14,425 nt of DNA from Rodentolepis nana (GCA_900617975.1 UZAE01001228.1:1-14425), one strand, 5' to 3'. Positions 1-9,769 are shown, numbered from the stretch's first letter. A program made the numbers and translations. Notes: generated by a model not told the origin, from the sequence alone.

Positions 1-26
1 AGTTAAGTATGTAGCGGACTGCTATG

Positions 27-127
27 CTAGTAAAGCCTAGACTTTACTCGGAAATCTCTATGGCAGATTCTCCAACATCTAGGTAGACTCCCAGAATCAA
101 CTAGGCTATAGCCCAGCTATAAAGGAA
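27..127. repeat. Dispersed repeat, copy 1 (unknown family)
   Basis: This block aligns without gaps to 9872-9971 in the same orientation, with about 73 of 100 columns identical by eye. The best-conserved core is GAAATCTCTATGGCAGATTC (G at the fifteenth base is A in copy 2), and CTCCCAG is shared further on. No open frame, terminal inverted repeat or target duplication was recognised. The window edge is near, so the left end may be cut. It is probably a fragment of an interspersed element; the family is not identified. Confidence 0.65.
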
Positions 128-1856
128 ACAGTCGTGTAGCGCGGAACACGTTTATTCAGTGGGTATTTTGCAGATAAAATGTACACGCAGAAAGCTTAAT
201 GATGATCAGGATGGCGGATTAGGTTAAACAAACAGAGGTTAATGATTGGTCACTGTTTGTACGGTCGCACCTCCCAATTCTGGCGTGCAGGCATGCGATG
301 ACGTGTCCCACAAGTAGGGGTTGAGGTTACAGGGCACTGATAAATCTGCATCTTGGGGTGATCGTAAGTCTAACTAACCTCTATTTTAAGGTTCGTTAAA
401 ATAGAAATAGAAAAGGTTCTAATTGAGAGCACGCATCCTTTCATTCTATTCACTCGCGATTGTTGGATTTTTGGCTCTAAAGCTCTCAGGACTTAAGATG
501 TTTAAGAAAATTTCGATCAATTGGAGCTCAAATTTGAAGATGATCAGATACCGCTTCCTTTGTATGCCTGTTTTTCCGATAGAAAGTTCTAACTCGTTTA
601 AATATAAGAAGTAATGCATCGAATTAAGGAGCATCAATTCTGTCGGTAAGAGTATTTTGAAAACTCCACCAAATTATGAGAGGCAGTTCTATGCGAAAAT
701 AAAAAGGTTTGTGTGAAACAAGCAAGCTGCCAGATTTCTCATTCCTTGTGTATTGATGTGAAATTGACAGTTGGTGCAGATTTCCTCGAATTAGAAGGCG
801 CCAAAAGATAGGATATGGAGGGACAACATATTTTGATGAAAGCATTTCATAAGACCAGACCAAAAATGACCGAATTTTCGAGATTGGTTGAAAATTGATT
901 GATGTCGCTTTCCATCATGAGAGCCTAATCTATCAATTAACACCTACGTTACTATATCCATTTACCCTGTTATAATAAAATGAAAATTTCTATTTGAGGC
1001 AACGTGACCAGAAGATGATTAGTCATAAATTTTTATATATTTTGTCTATTTGCACTTACTGAAACTTACTTCAACCTACGAATGAAAGATCTAAACCACT
1101 GTTTTCGACTGGTAAAGGAAATGATGCAATCCTCAGATTAAGGATCTTGATAAATCGTGAGCCATTATGATCACTAACTATATTGCCAGTACAATATTGA
1201 TCTTTTCATGACTCATAGAACGTTTTTGGTAGTCATATCACCGTAGTAAGGGATGTAAAAGTTTTGCCCAGTGCCATTTCTCGAACCCGATTGTCTGAAA
1301 TTGGCCCAAAACTATATCGCTTCGTGGCACTTTTGTATCGAGTTAAAATCACGTAGGTGATCGGGTTATCCTCGACAAATAGAATCGATAATACGTGTAT
1401 AATTATAGTCTGAAATTTACACTCATTCGGACACACTATTTGTCGAATACTCCCTCTTCCTAGCAGAGCTGGATAGTAGGTTAACTAAAATTGAGAGAAA
1501 TCTTAAAGGTGCCATATTCACGAATCTGGGAGAGAGTATTTAGAATAAGTAATTATAATAGAATGCAAAGAACGACCTTATGTAACTCAAACTGAAACTA
1601 AGATCAAATCAATTTGATCGTGTTATTAAATCCTGGGGCTGCATAAAAGAAAGGGCCATTGAATCAGTTCATCTTCTAAGAATCGCTAACTAAACTCTTT
1701 CGAAATTCAATCCTCAATACTACCTCTTTAGCAAAAAACTATTCTTATTATTATTTTTTGGAATTATCAAAAATGAGAATGGTTAACTGCGTTCACGAAT
1801 AAGTAAATATTTAAACGAGTACTGATTTGACCATCTCGTTCTTATTCAAGTCGCTT

Positions 1857-1886
1857 ATCATCATCATCATCATCGCCATCATTATC
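1857..1886. repeat. ATC trinucleotide microsatellite
   Basis: Six perfect ATC units are followed by GCC, ATC, ATT and ATC, an imperfect ten-unit tract. It is a simple repeat with no coding context. Confidence 0.9.
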
Positions 1887-1994
1887 AATTTTTGACTGGA
1901 AAATAAGTCAAACATTGGATGTCCCATTATGTACACACATATTTATCCGATTCGGTCAATCTCTGCTCAAAAACTTTATAATATTTTAATAATG

Positions 1995-2053
1995 CTACTG
2001 CTGTAGTCTTGTTTCCTGAACAAAACAATAACTCGGAATAGCCACAGCAGTAG
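1995..2053. repeat. Inverted repeat, 10-bp arms
   Basis: CTACTGCTGT at 1995-2004 is the exact reverse complement of ACAGCAGTAG at 2044-2053, with a 39-nt spacer. The pairing does not extend on either side. It may be chance in a long AT-rich stretch; no function is assigned. Confidence 0.5.
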
Positions 2054-3609
2054 ACTTTACGGCAATATTTACAAATGACTATCAATACAATTAATAGTGC
2101 TTTTTTTAATGCAACTTATTCATCCTTATCTAACACCGCCTTGCTAATGCTGTTCATTCAAGTGCTTGAGTTAGAACGAACTTTGTGTTCCGTTGTCTTC
2201 TCAAGCGTTTAGTGGGATTCTGGTTTCCAAGTTAGATAAAGTTTCCTGGGTCTTAGAAAATCTTCGTTTGAAACGAGTTAGATTCGCAAAATTTCGTTCA
2301 ACTTACTCTGGAAACTAGCAAAGCAGAAAAGTCAAGCGTTGAGGTATGCAAACCTCTTAAAAAACCCTTCGAACAGACTGAAAACAGTTCCAATTTAAAT
2401 TCATTATAACAGACTTATTGCTGAAGAAAGTAAATAATGTTCCACAATCGTTCTTCACTTCGATGATTACTGGCAATCTAATTACTTTTGGAAATTTCGT
2501 TTCGTTTGAAGAAGAGAACATTCGATTTTAAAGTAATGATCGAACATAAAGAAAGCACTGTGAATATTTTAAGGTGAGGTAATTTAAGCTAATTTGGTAT
2601 TCGAACTAAGGGCATCTACAAGTCGTCTTCTTTATTGGCTTTGGCTTAGACAGCTTTAATTTATTTTATAAAATTTACATTAACCTACAAAACCATGAGC
2701 CTTAATATCATTAAATAAGAAAGTTACTAAGGTAAGTAAGTTTTGTGTCTTAACTTTGACGAAGTAATATTAAATTTGTTATCTCTTTTTGTGCTTGTTT
2801 GAACTAGTTGTAAATGCGGGAATATTGATTTCTAATCTACCATGTTTAAGAAGAATGAAAATGAACCAATGATTATTCAAACGAATCTGATTGTACGTCT
2901 AAACAATTTCAGTGGGTCCTCTAAGTTGGAAAACTGAATTTAGCTAAGTGTAATTTCATTTCATTTCTAATATATTGCTGATCATATTAAGTAGCAAATA
3001 ACCATAAAGCATGTGGGATAGTTATCCGTACATCTGCCCCGGTCATTAAAGAAGTTTATGAACAATCGATAAAGGACTTTTTATTTAATGAAAAAAGTCA
3101 TATTTTACCAGACACAAAGGCTAATTTTAATTCAGGCAAAAATAATCTCAAGCAGAAAAAAGACAAATTCCATAAATAAATCGCTCAAATGTGAATACTT
3201 TAAAATGCCTGAATAAATAAAATTTATAGAACATCTTCAACAGGTTCCATCATCAGGTAATTGAAATAAACCCCAAATATCACTGAAATAAACGATATGC
3301 GCTTATTACTGCCATTAACCAAGACATTCGCTGTATATAACCGCTTACCTGGATTAATCAAGGCCACGGTTGGGGTTATTAAGCTACCAAACACTCGTTA
3401 CATGAAGACTCTTCTAGAACAATAATAGCGTGGGAGATTAGGTGACGCATTTTCAATAGATGTCAATATCACCTAACAGAGAAGACCGAGTGTGTCACGA
3501 ACAGGTGTCGGGCATTGTTATGTAGAGGTACTGTCAGTAGAGGGAGTACCAACAAAGTCAATCATTTCCATTAACACAAATGGTGCAAAATCCATTCTTC
3601 AAACCTCAA

Positions 3610-3622
3610 CCCCCCCCCCCCC
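3610..3622. repeat. Poly-C tract (13 nt)
   Basis: An uninterrupted run of 13 C, one of several long C/G homopolymers in the window. Confidence 0.9.
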
Positions 3623-3711
3623 GGGATTTGTAAGATTGTCTGGCATGTATTCTTGAACTGGAGTAGCCAACAAATTGTCAAGTCTTCTGGGGAGTTATAC
3701 TTTTCAATCAC

Positions 3712-3782
3712 GGGGTGCGCAATAGACTTACCTCCACGTGGTGCATCCTGGGCAACGTATACTTATATGGCAAAAAAGTCTA
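3712..3782 (+). ncRNA. HDV-like self-cleaving ribozyme, copy A
   Basis: The parts appear in canonical HDV-fold order: P1 5' GGGGTGC (3712-3718); P2 5' TAGACTT (3723-3729); P3 ACC (3730-3732) with L3 TCCACGT and GGT (3740-3742); P1 3' GCATCCT (3743-3749); GGGCAAC; P4 GTAT-ACTT-ATAT (3757-3768); GGC with the expected catalytic C at 3771; P2 3' AAGTCTA (3776-3782). P1 pairs at all seven positions with two G-U wobbles, and P2 is perfect. The L3 CC can pair with the G residues after P1 to form P1.1. Predicted cleavage is between 3711 and 3712. HDV-like ribozymes are known at 5' ends of several non-LTR elements (R2, RTE, L1Tc); activity here is inferred. Confidence 0.85.
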
Positions 3783-3882
3783 TTTATCGGCAGTTGACTT
3801 CTGACTTCAAACTACCATGACCCCACTCTATGTCATATTCGACTACTTCCACAGTACTCACCTCACCTTTTTTATGCCATTG

Positions 3883-3902
3883 TGTCTGTCTGTCTGTCTG
3901 TC
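3883..3902. repeat. TGTC microsatellite
   Basis: Five perfect TGTC units lie inside copy A. The other copies carry only one or two units at the same place, so the tract expanded after insertion. Confidence 0.9.
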
Positions 3903-4027
3903 TCTTTTACCTCTGTGAATCATTATTCTGTCTCCCATCTCGACTTTTTGTCACGATGATGTCCCTTCTCCTCTTCGTGAAGCCCCGAAGTCAGCTCCAG
4001 GGCTAATGATAACTATCAAAACGCCTG

Positions 4028-5017
4028 TATCTTAAGCAACAAAATTTGTAGTCATAAGTCAATGTCCATCATACATTTTTAGTTTTATAGTCATTTTACC
4101 AAAGGAACAATGGTCACTTTCCAAAGTTAATATAAATGAATTGTCGATTGTTTTTCAAAATTGTTCTTTACGCGTGTTTCCAGTTTTGATTCCTCTCTGC
4201 CATTTCGTCTATTCTTAAATTTAGACAATGAAAGCGTATTGTTAAATAAATTTTAAAATTCCAGGTCACATAAACCTGCGGACCTATAACTCCACCAAAT
4301 CCTTTACGTTTGATCAAATCGGGTACATGCTTTCATTCACTCTCAGGTGGATGTGAACTTAGCTAAGCTCCAACCTAATTGAATGCTGCAGATGGTTTCA
4401 ACGATTGAAGTTTCCTGCATGTGAGATGCATCCTGGTGATTGGTAGTTAATTGACGTCTCCCTTGACTGCTTTGGTCTTTTGAAGAAACAAAGTTTGACA
4501 GAAATTTTAAACGATTAGATAAATCTCACTAATCAAATGACTATGGCTATATGTGCTTTGAAATGGCTAAAAAATTGAAAACTTATGGGCCAAACTTAAT
4601 TTCTTCTAATGCGGCAATTTAGCATGGGTAGTCTGTCACATAGCATTGGATTTAGAAAAGATGTCAATCTCTCAAATGACATACAAAGTTTACCACAAAA
4701 GTCAATCAACAATGATGGTATACTAGCATTATCGGTTAAATGAAAATTCTCATCAGTTGTCCCCAAATTCACTAAAAACGAAAATAATGTCAAAAACACC
4801 AAATTTACGTCAACTGAGCTTAATCTACGTCAAAAAACTCAAATGCGCCCACATAAAATCAATAATGCATTTAATAATAGCGTGGCAAAATAGTTGAAAA
4901 TGAAAGAAAATTTAAATGTGTAAAAATATTGAGATCGTTGATATTCAATGGAAAAGGGGAGTGGGGGGGGGGAGGGAATGGGAGAGGGAGAGGGAGGAAT
5001 GAGGTAAGCAAGAGCGG
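4028..5017. other. Intergenic / cadherin 3' flank
   Basis: No gene was recognised. On the minus strand this is the region downstream of the cadherin stop. The first part (about 4947-4997) is strongly pyrimidine-rich on that strand and includes a C run of about a dozen bases. An ATTAAA, a weak variant poly(A) signal, occurs on the minus strand at 4868-4873. A further exon for a cytoplasmic tail was looked for and not found, but a short exon could be missed. Confidence 0.45.
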
Positions 5018-7747
5018 TTAATTTTGTAAAACTAAACAAGCAACCCAAATACTAATAAGAATACAACAGATCAGGCTAACGCCAACAACAATAAGGATAA
5101 TATGGACTCTGCTTAGCATGGTGGGAGAATTTTTGTCATCTCGTCGCTCCGTGTATTTGCCAGCACGATGAGCATTTCTATATACATACATTGGACGTTT
5201 GAGCTGATTCCTTTTGTGCGATTCGATTTCTGGATCCACTATTAGTTTCACTTCACTGTGAAGTTGACGTCTAGATCCCTTATCTATTACTCGAAGGTAG
5301 ACAGCTTGAACAGGAATATGCTTGGTCAATGATTCGGGAACCCAGAGCCGTCCATCTTTGAACAAAGTCACTTGATGTGGGCGTAAATAGGGTTCCTTAT
5401 CCCCTTCCATAAATGGTTTGTCAAGAATCGAAAGCACGGTGGTTCCATTCTCCTCCAAATCTGGATCGAATATACGAATTTGAGTCCAAAATCCAGGAAC
5501 TGCCTCAATAGATCGATACCAGGGCATATTTTGCAGAATATTATCACTTTCTGCATCAAAGAAGATTGGAACATTATCATTCACGTCTTCCAAAGTTACT
5601 CGAACTTCATATTCTGCTGAAAGGCGAAATGGGCTCCCCATGTCACAGAGGAATACAAAGAGGACGATTTCGGTTATTTCTTCCCTATCCAACAAAGGGT
5701 AGTCTGTACCCTTGATAAATACCTCACCGGAGTCTACAGATAAACGGAATTCAGGAATCCTATCGTAGGTTGAACCGTTTCCGAATGTTCTGACGCTTCT
5801 CAAGTCGTATTTTATAGTCCCATTCAAACCCGCATCTGAATCAATGGCATGCAGTTTAAATAATGGCACCCAGGTCGAAGGATCAGGGGGCTGGAAGACA
5901 CTGTCGAATTCGGGTAAGAAGTAATGTTCTTTTATGAGGGAAGGTGAACAATCATTAATATCCAATACGACTATCACCACACTGATTTTAATTCTATTTA
6001 CAGGGTCATCAGTGTCGAAAGCGGAAAAAAGGCATTTTAATTCCGATGTGACCTCACGATCAATTCCACCAGGGAGAGATAGGGTACCGTCATGGGGATT
6101 TATATACATTCGATCACACTCCGGCAATCCGCGTTCTTTTGAAAAATGAACCTCTCCAATTCCATTTACTGTTCTAAGGGTGTAAAATCCAATAATTGGG
6201 CTTGATGATTCCTCAATTGAAAGGCGAATGTTATCATGAATAAAACGAAATTGTTGGCCAAGAGGAGGAGCAAGGCGCAATCGAAGATTTAAATGACTTC
6301 CACCACAGACAATGCGAACATCACGGTGTTCAATGCGACTCCGTACCATGTTATAATTCTCCGAAAAGTTGTAAGATCTACTAACCTTCAGGGTGAAAGT
6401 TGGCTTTCCCATTAGATGACCTGCATTTTCAATGGCGAAGTGAGGAAGTTCAGGTTGGATAGAACAGTCAATATTGGAGGCATCATTTTCTGTCCATACT
6501 AATGCTACTAATGTATCCCTTTCAGCGGCATTTGGGAGAATTATTGGTGCTTCTACACCACTTATAGCTTCTCCACCAAGGGGTTTGATAAATATTCGAT
6601 CAGGTTGAAGTTCTGCTTCCTGCCCGGCAATTTCAATCGCTACCTCAACTGTCGATTGTTGTTTTGGATTTCCACCATCTGCCGCAGTCACGAAAACATT
6701 CATTTGCTTTCCTGGATAATAAAGAAGACTCCTACTAAGGATCAACTTTCCACCAGTAACTCGAAAGTAAGAAGAGTTTGATAGAAAAGTGACTTCTCCA
6801 TCCTTTCCTCCATCTTTATCCACAACATGAAAAGTTGTGATAGTCGTGCCAATTTGACTATCCCTAGAAATTGCAAACTTAGTCACCGGTTGAATGAATT
6901 GTGGAGTAAACTCATTTTCCCCTTTAATGTCAACGCGAAAAGGCAACAATGCATCTGAGGGGCCAGAATCTTCAGCAAATAAGATCAAATCATGATTTTG
7001 GCAGGTTTCAAAATCAATTGCCTTCTCAACAACAAGTCGTAGATGACAAGAGACAATTTCAGATTGACAAGTGATTGAGAAGCGATTTCGACAGGTAGGC
7101 GAACTTTCATCAACCAGACCGTATCGACGAATGGAGTTTTCCCCCTCATCTGGGTCAATGGCTTGGGGTAGTTTAAATGTGGTGCCAACAGAGGTGGATT
7201 CACTTATAGTAAGATTCCAATAAGTGTCCTCAAAGAATGGTCGATTGTCATTCAAATCCCGTACAATGAGATAGACATTTATCCAAGTTTCTGAAAGCTT
7301 ATCATTTCCGTAGACAACAATACTAGTTTTCACTTGACACTTTTGGGGGGACGCAGAGCTGGAGGCGATCACATTAGCGTATTTGATTTCCTTATTAACT
7401 TTGATGATTTCCAGCCTTTTGAGAGGAGGTCGATCAATTTTCCGCCTAACACGGGGTTCCGTTGCACACAAAACCTCTCGATCAAGATGCTGATTTGTTC
7501 GTAAATCCCCAGTTGTCTCATTTAAATCGAAGACCTCTTGCATACCATACATAAGTTTGAAAGAAAGAGGCTGTTTGCTGCTGAGCTGGATATTGGCATC
7601 TTGAATAGGGTTGCCGATATAAGTTCCAGGACTACATTCTTCCTGCACTACATAGTGGACGGATTTAGTTGAGGAAGGGATGGCACTAGAACGGGGAGGC
7701 AGGAGGAGGATAGTGAGAAAGAGGAGGAAAAGAGCTGATGGGAGCAT
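5018..7747 (-). CDS. Cadherin-repeat (protocadherin-like) membrane protein with minimal cytoplasmic tail
   Basis: An uninterrupted 909-residue frame. From the chosen start it has a signal peptide (about 1-22, a leucine-rich core after MLPSALFLLF), about seven extracellular cadherin repeats (roughly 29-172, 173-283, 284-375, 378-495, 496-603, 604-730, 731-840), a basic linker and one membrane segment (about 882-906). Calcium-binding linkers are visible as DLNDN (164-168), DINDC (596-600) and DVNDN (721-725), with DPDEGEN, DSDAGLNG and DPDLEENG inside repeats and LDRE-type motifs (HLDREV, GIDREV, LLDREE). The end of repeat 2 reads GENEFTPQF in place of the usual D-x-N-D-N, and repeat 4 is very divergent. 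Seven N-glycosylation sequons fit a surface protein. The expected role is calcium-dependent adhesion or recognition. It stops almost at the membrane, so no catenin-binding tail is encoded here. An in-frame ATG 47 codons upstream (7888) would bury the signal peptide, so the start at 7747 is preferred. The family is secure; the orthologue is not named. Confidence 0.88.
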   Translation of the reverse strand: MLPSALFLLFLTILLLPPRSSAIPSSTKSVHYVVQEECSPGTYIGNPIQDANIQLSSKQPLSFKLMYGMQEVFDLNETTGDLRTNQHLDREVLCATEPRVRRKIDRPPLKRLEIIKVNKEIKYANVIASSSASPQKCQVKTSIVVYGNDKLSETWINVYLIVRDLNDNRPFFEDTYWNLTISESTSVGTTFKLPQAIDPDEGENSIRRYGLVDESSPTCRNRFSITCQSEIVSCHLRLVVEKAIDFETCQNHDLILFAEDSGPSDALLPFRVDIKGENEFTPQFIQPVTKFAISRDSQIGTTITTFHVVDKDGGKDGEVTFLSNSSYFRVTGGKLILSRSLLYYPGKQMNVFVTAADGGNPKQQSTVEVAIEIAGQEAELQPDRIFIKPLGGEAISGVEAPIILPNAAERDTLVALVWTENDASNIDCSIQPELPHFAIENAGHLMGKPTFTLKVSRSYNFSENYNMVRSRIEHRDVRIVCGGSHLNLRLRLAPPLGQQFRFIHDNIRLSIEESSSPIIGFYTLRTVNGIGEVHFSKERGLPECDRMYINPHDGTLSLPGGIDREVTSELKCLFSAFDTDDPVNRIKISVVIVVLDINDCSPSLIKEHYFLPEFDSVFQPPDPSTWVPLFKLHAIDSDAGLNGTIKYDLRSVRTFGNGSTYDRIPEFRLSVDSGEVFIKGTDYPLLDREEITEIVLFVFLCDMGSPFRLSAEYEVRVTLEDVNDNVPIFFDAESDNILQNMPWYRSIEAVPGFWTQIRIFDPDLEENGTTVLSILDKPFMEGDKEPYLRPHQVTLFKDGRLWVPESLTKHIPVQAVYLRVIDKGSRRQLHSEVKLIVDPEIESHKRNQLKRPMYVYRNAHRAGKYTERRDDKNSPTMLSRVHIILIVVGVSLICCILISIWVACLVLQN

Positions 7748-7888
7748 TTGGACAGAACTGGGGAGATCAGGAATGATGGGTGACTTAAATAGCTCTGAGT
7801 AGTTACTTTCCACACCTGCTATTGGCCCGGACTCACGTGGGCTAAATGGTACAGTGGCCAATGAGAGGAGGACAGGAATATTGTTCAT
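7748..7888 (-). other. In-frame upstream extension / candidate splice acceptor
   Basis: The cadherin frame stays open for 47 codons upstream to an ATG at 7888, but these residues look unlike a secretory leader. On the minus strand a pyrimidine-rich stretch ends in CTCCCCAG at 7758, only ten bases before the preferred ATG, and could be a 3' splice (or spliced-leader) acceptor. If used, mRNA would begin at 7757 and exclude the extension. This is inferred from sequence only. Confidence 0.35.
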
Positions 7889-7984
7889 TCATCGAGAACG
7901 CGCAGTTTGAGCATATAGTCTGCTGAAATTGCACTCCGGCAAGTGTACATAGGATTTAAAACTAAAAATTTAGACGTCAATATC

Positions 7985-7998
7985 TAATAATTTAGGAT
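7985..7998. repeat. Target-site duplication, left copy, element B
   Basis: TAATAATTTAGGAT abuts the 3' tail of element B and matches TAATAATTTAAGAT at 8329-8342 in 13 of 14 positions. Confidence 0.8.
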
Positions 7999-8109
7999 TT
8001 TATTTATTTATATCAAATGGCTGGCGTTTTGATAGTTACCATTAGCCCTTTAGTTGACTTCAAGCTTCACAGAGGGGAAGGAAAATCAAAGTGAAAAAAG
8101 TCGAGAGGT

Positions 8110-8130
8110 GGGGGGGGGGGGGGGGGGGGG
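8110..8130. repeat. Poly-G tract (21 nt) inside element B
   Basis: Twenty-one consecutive G on the plus strand, poly-C in element sense. The other copies have 3 to 10 C at the same site, so this is a length-variable internal tract of the family. Confidence 0.9.
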
Positions 8131-8258
8131 AGGAAGAGTGATTCAAAGATGTAAAAGAGACAGACACAAAGGTGGAAAAAGGTGAGGCGAGTACTGTGAA
8201 AGAAGTCGAATATGACACACAGTGGGGTGATGGTAGTTTGAAGTCAATTGCCGATTAA

Positions 8259-8328
8259 TAGACTTTTTGCCGTATGAGTATACGTTGCCCAGGGTGCACC
8301 ACGTGGAGGTAAGTCTATCACACACCCC
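8259..8328 (-). ncRNA. HDV-like self-cleaving ribozyme, copy B
   Basis: Read on the minus strand: P1 5' GGGGTGT (8328-8322), P2 5' TAGACTT (8317-8311), P3 ACC/GGT closing L3 TCCACGT, P1 3' GCACCCT, GGGCAAC, P4 GTAT-ACTC-ATAC, GGC (8271-8269), P2 3' AAGTCTA (8265-8259). P1 pairs at seven of seven positions (wobbles at both ends) and P2 is perfect. The predicted cleavage site, between 8329 and 8328, is exactly where the target duplication begins. All known essential elements are intact, so this copy is a good candidate for activity. Confidence 0.88.
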
Positions 8329-8342
8329 TAATAATTTAAGAT
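8329..8342. repeat. Target-site duplication, right copy, element B
   Basis: TAATAATTTAAGAT is directly adjacent to the first base of the ribozyme and differs at one position from 7985-7998. Confidence 0.8.
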
Positions 8343-9740
8343 AAAATTAGTGCCATTTATGCTTGTAAAATCTTATTGGTAGTAATTCGTAAAATAGTAT
8401 TTTGCTTAAATGAGGTAATTTCTTAATTCAATTTATAACAAGTCATTTCGGATTTTGCTCAAGTCTGTTTCTGACTATTTTCGGTGCACTGAGTTATTAC
8501 AATAAATTTCCTTTAGAATGGAATTTAAATAGGTTATTTTATTGAGCATTAAAATAGACAAGACTATTCCAATAACTGTTTTATATTTAAACGAACTCCA
8601 CTATAAGCAACCAATGACCATTTAAAATGCTAATTAGTGTCTCATTTTAATCCAATATATGAGTATTTTACCCCTAGCTGTCTTAATCGCAATTTGCTTG
8701 TTCTTAGTTTAATTGAATTACTTAAACCGCTTCTTAGTGTTTCTTCGGGTAACGAAGCTTGGCGCTACTTTCAATGCCGAGCTGACAAATTTCTACTCTT
8801 CAATTATTGGTATGGTGAAGGGCCAAAGTAGTATTACCCAGCACTGTCTGTGTTCTCGACAGGACATTTTTCTGTCTCAAATACGCAAATACAAGTGCGC
8901 ATTTCATCAAAAAAATTCCGAAGTTTCCTTCGACTACATAAAAACCAATGACAGATTTTAATCCACTCCTCATTCCCATTTTCTAATACATCCAATTTGT
9001 CGTGTTTTTTCTTCAAACTTAAAAATGTTTCATTTTTAAAAATTTCTTTGTTAATATCATTAATAATTATTTCTAAAAAACCTCCCATTAATATTCATTC
9101 CGAACTTAATAGATCTATCAAGCTAATCAACACTGGACACCCGACACTGTCAAGTCAATTTGACAAAACTTGTCGACCACCACACGATGAGTTTAATCCA
9201 AATGTGTCGTCATAACGTGTCAGCAACATATACCTTCAACCCCCCCCCCCTCCTTTTGGTCCAAAAAATCTCTCCTCGCTCTATAGCCATAATAATTTTG
9301 AATTTGCCAATTTCTAGATCCCACTCAATCTGTCTGTCTATTGTCATTTGCTGCTGTCAAATCAGAAACGCGTCTGCCTTCCTTTCAACTCTTCCAGCGC
9401 TACAGTTGAACCCCACCTACGCAAGGTCAGAGACCAAAAAATCCATGCTAATTTTTGCATATCTGATGACGTCGAAAGTTAATTCTGTCTAATGAAAAGG
9501 ATGAAACACTGTGATAATCAGACGAGATTAACATTTGGGTGCTATTAATATCAGCTAAGTTTACTTTTCAATTTTATGAACAAGTTTAATCGAATACTTG
9601 ATTTAACTTGGGTATTTCAATTATGTGGATAAGCAAGTAAAAAGGAAGGGAAAGGTTCGATTGTATGGAAACAAACCACCTACGAACTGCTCTAGAGTCC
9701 CTTCACCGGCATGGCCACATTGTTTTAAGGGCAAACCCTT
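8343..9740. other. Gene-poor stretch upstream of the cadherin gene
   Basis: No supported gene. Open frames up to 110 codons (for example 9160-9492 on the plus strand) have no recognisable domain and span a poly-C run (9240-9250), so they look accidental. 9250-9420 is pyrimidine-rich. It may hold cadherin upstream control DNA, but no specific site is claimed. Confidence 0.5.
9240..9250. repeat. Poly-C tract (11 nt)
   Basis: Eleven consecutive C following TTCAA, similar in context to the 3610-3622 tract (CTCAA then C run). Confidence 0.9.
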
Positions 9741-9769
9741 CCCCCCCCCCCCCCCCCCCCCCCCCCCCC
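9741..9769. repeat. Poly-C tract (29 nt)
   Basis: Twenty-nine consecutive C, followed by ACCCGCCCC. It is the longest homopolymer in the window and does not lie in a recognised element. The exact length is likely to vary or be misread. Confidence 0.9.

Larger units (their letters stand above)
128..3711. other. Gene-poor AT-rich stretch
   Basis: No convincing coding region was seen on either strand: open frames are at most about 80 codons, AT-driven and without recognisable domains. The stretch holds an ATC microsatellite (1857-1886), a 10-bp inverted repeat (1995-2053), a smaller inverted repeat of TTAGGTGA at 3438-3445 and 3469-3476, and a C run (3610-3622). Introns or distal regulatory DNA cannot be excluded. 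Confidence 0.6.
3712..4027 (+). mobile_element. Short non-autonomous retroelement, copy A (ribozyme-headed)
   Basis: This is a full-head copy of the short family also found as B, C, D and F. It starts with the HDV-like ribozyme (3712-3782), runs through a shared body containing TGACTTCTGACTTCAAACTA and TCATATTCGACTACTTCC, and reaches the LINE-like 3' segment GGGCTAATGATAACTATCAA. It lacks the terminal CCATTTGAAATAAAT block, so the last bases are deleted or diverged after ACGCCTG. No target-site duplication is visible, which suggests an older insertion or a lost 3' end. A TGTC microsatellite (3883-3902) has grown inside it. It encodes no protein. Confidence 0.85.
7999..8328 (-). mobile_element. 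Short non-autonomous retroelement, copy B (ribozyme-headed, full length)
   Basis: A complete copy on the minus strand. The HDV-like ribozyme is at its 5' end (8328-8259), followed by the shared body with a 21-nt homopolymer, the LINE-like 3' segment (minus strand CCCCTCTGTGAAGCTTGAAG) and an ATAAATAAATAAA-type tail. It is flanked by a 14-bp target duplication with one mismatch, so both ends are fixed. It lies about 250 bp upstream of the cadherin start on the same strand, where it could fall in a 5' leader, first intron or promoter. No protein is encoded. Confidence 0.9.

Noticed and set aside
3438..3476. TTAGGTGA/TCACCTAA inverted repeat as a terminator or element end
   Set aside because: The 8-bp arms with a 23-nt spacer are short, and there is no duplication or element sequence around them.
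5934..6149. Plus-strand 71-codon open frame inside the cadherin gene
   Set aside because: It is antisense to coding sequence with strong cadherin motifs, so it is best explained as a shadow frame.
7748..7888. Using the upstream in-frame ATG at 7888 as the cadherin start
   Set aside because: It would place 47 non-hydrophobic residues in front of a clear signal peptide; a candidate acceptor at 7758 also argues that this stretch is not coding.
9160..9492. 110-codon plus-strand open frame
   Set aside because: It runs through an 11-nt poly-C tract, has no domain or conserved motif, and its composition follows local pyrimidine richness.
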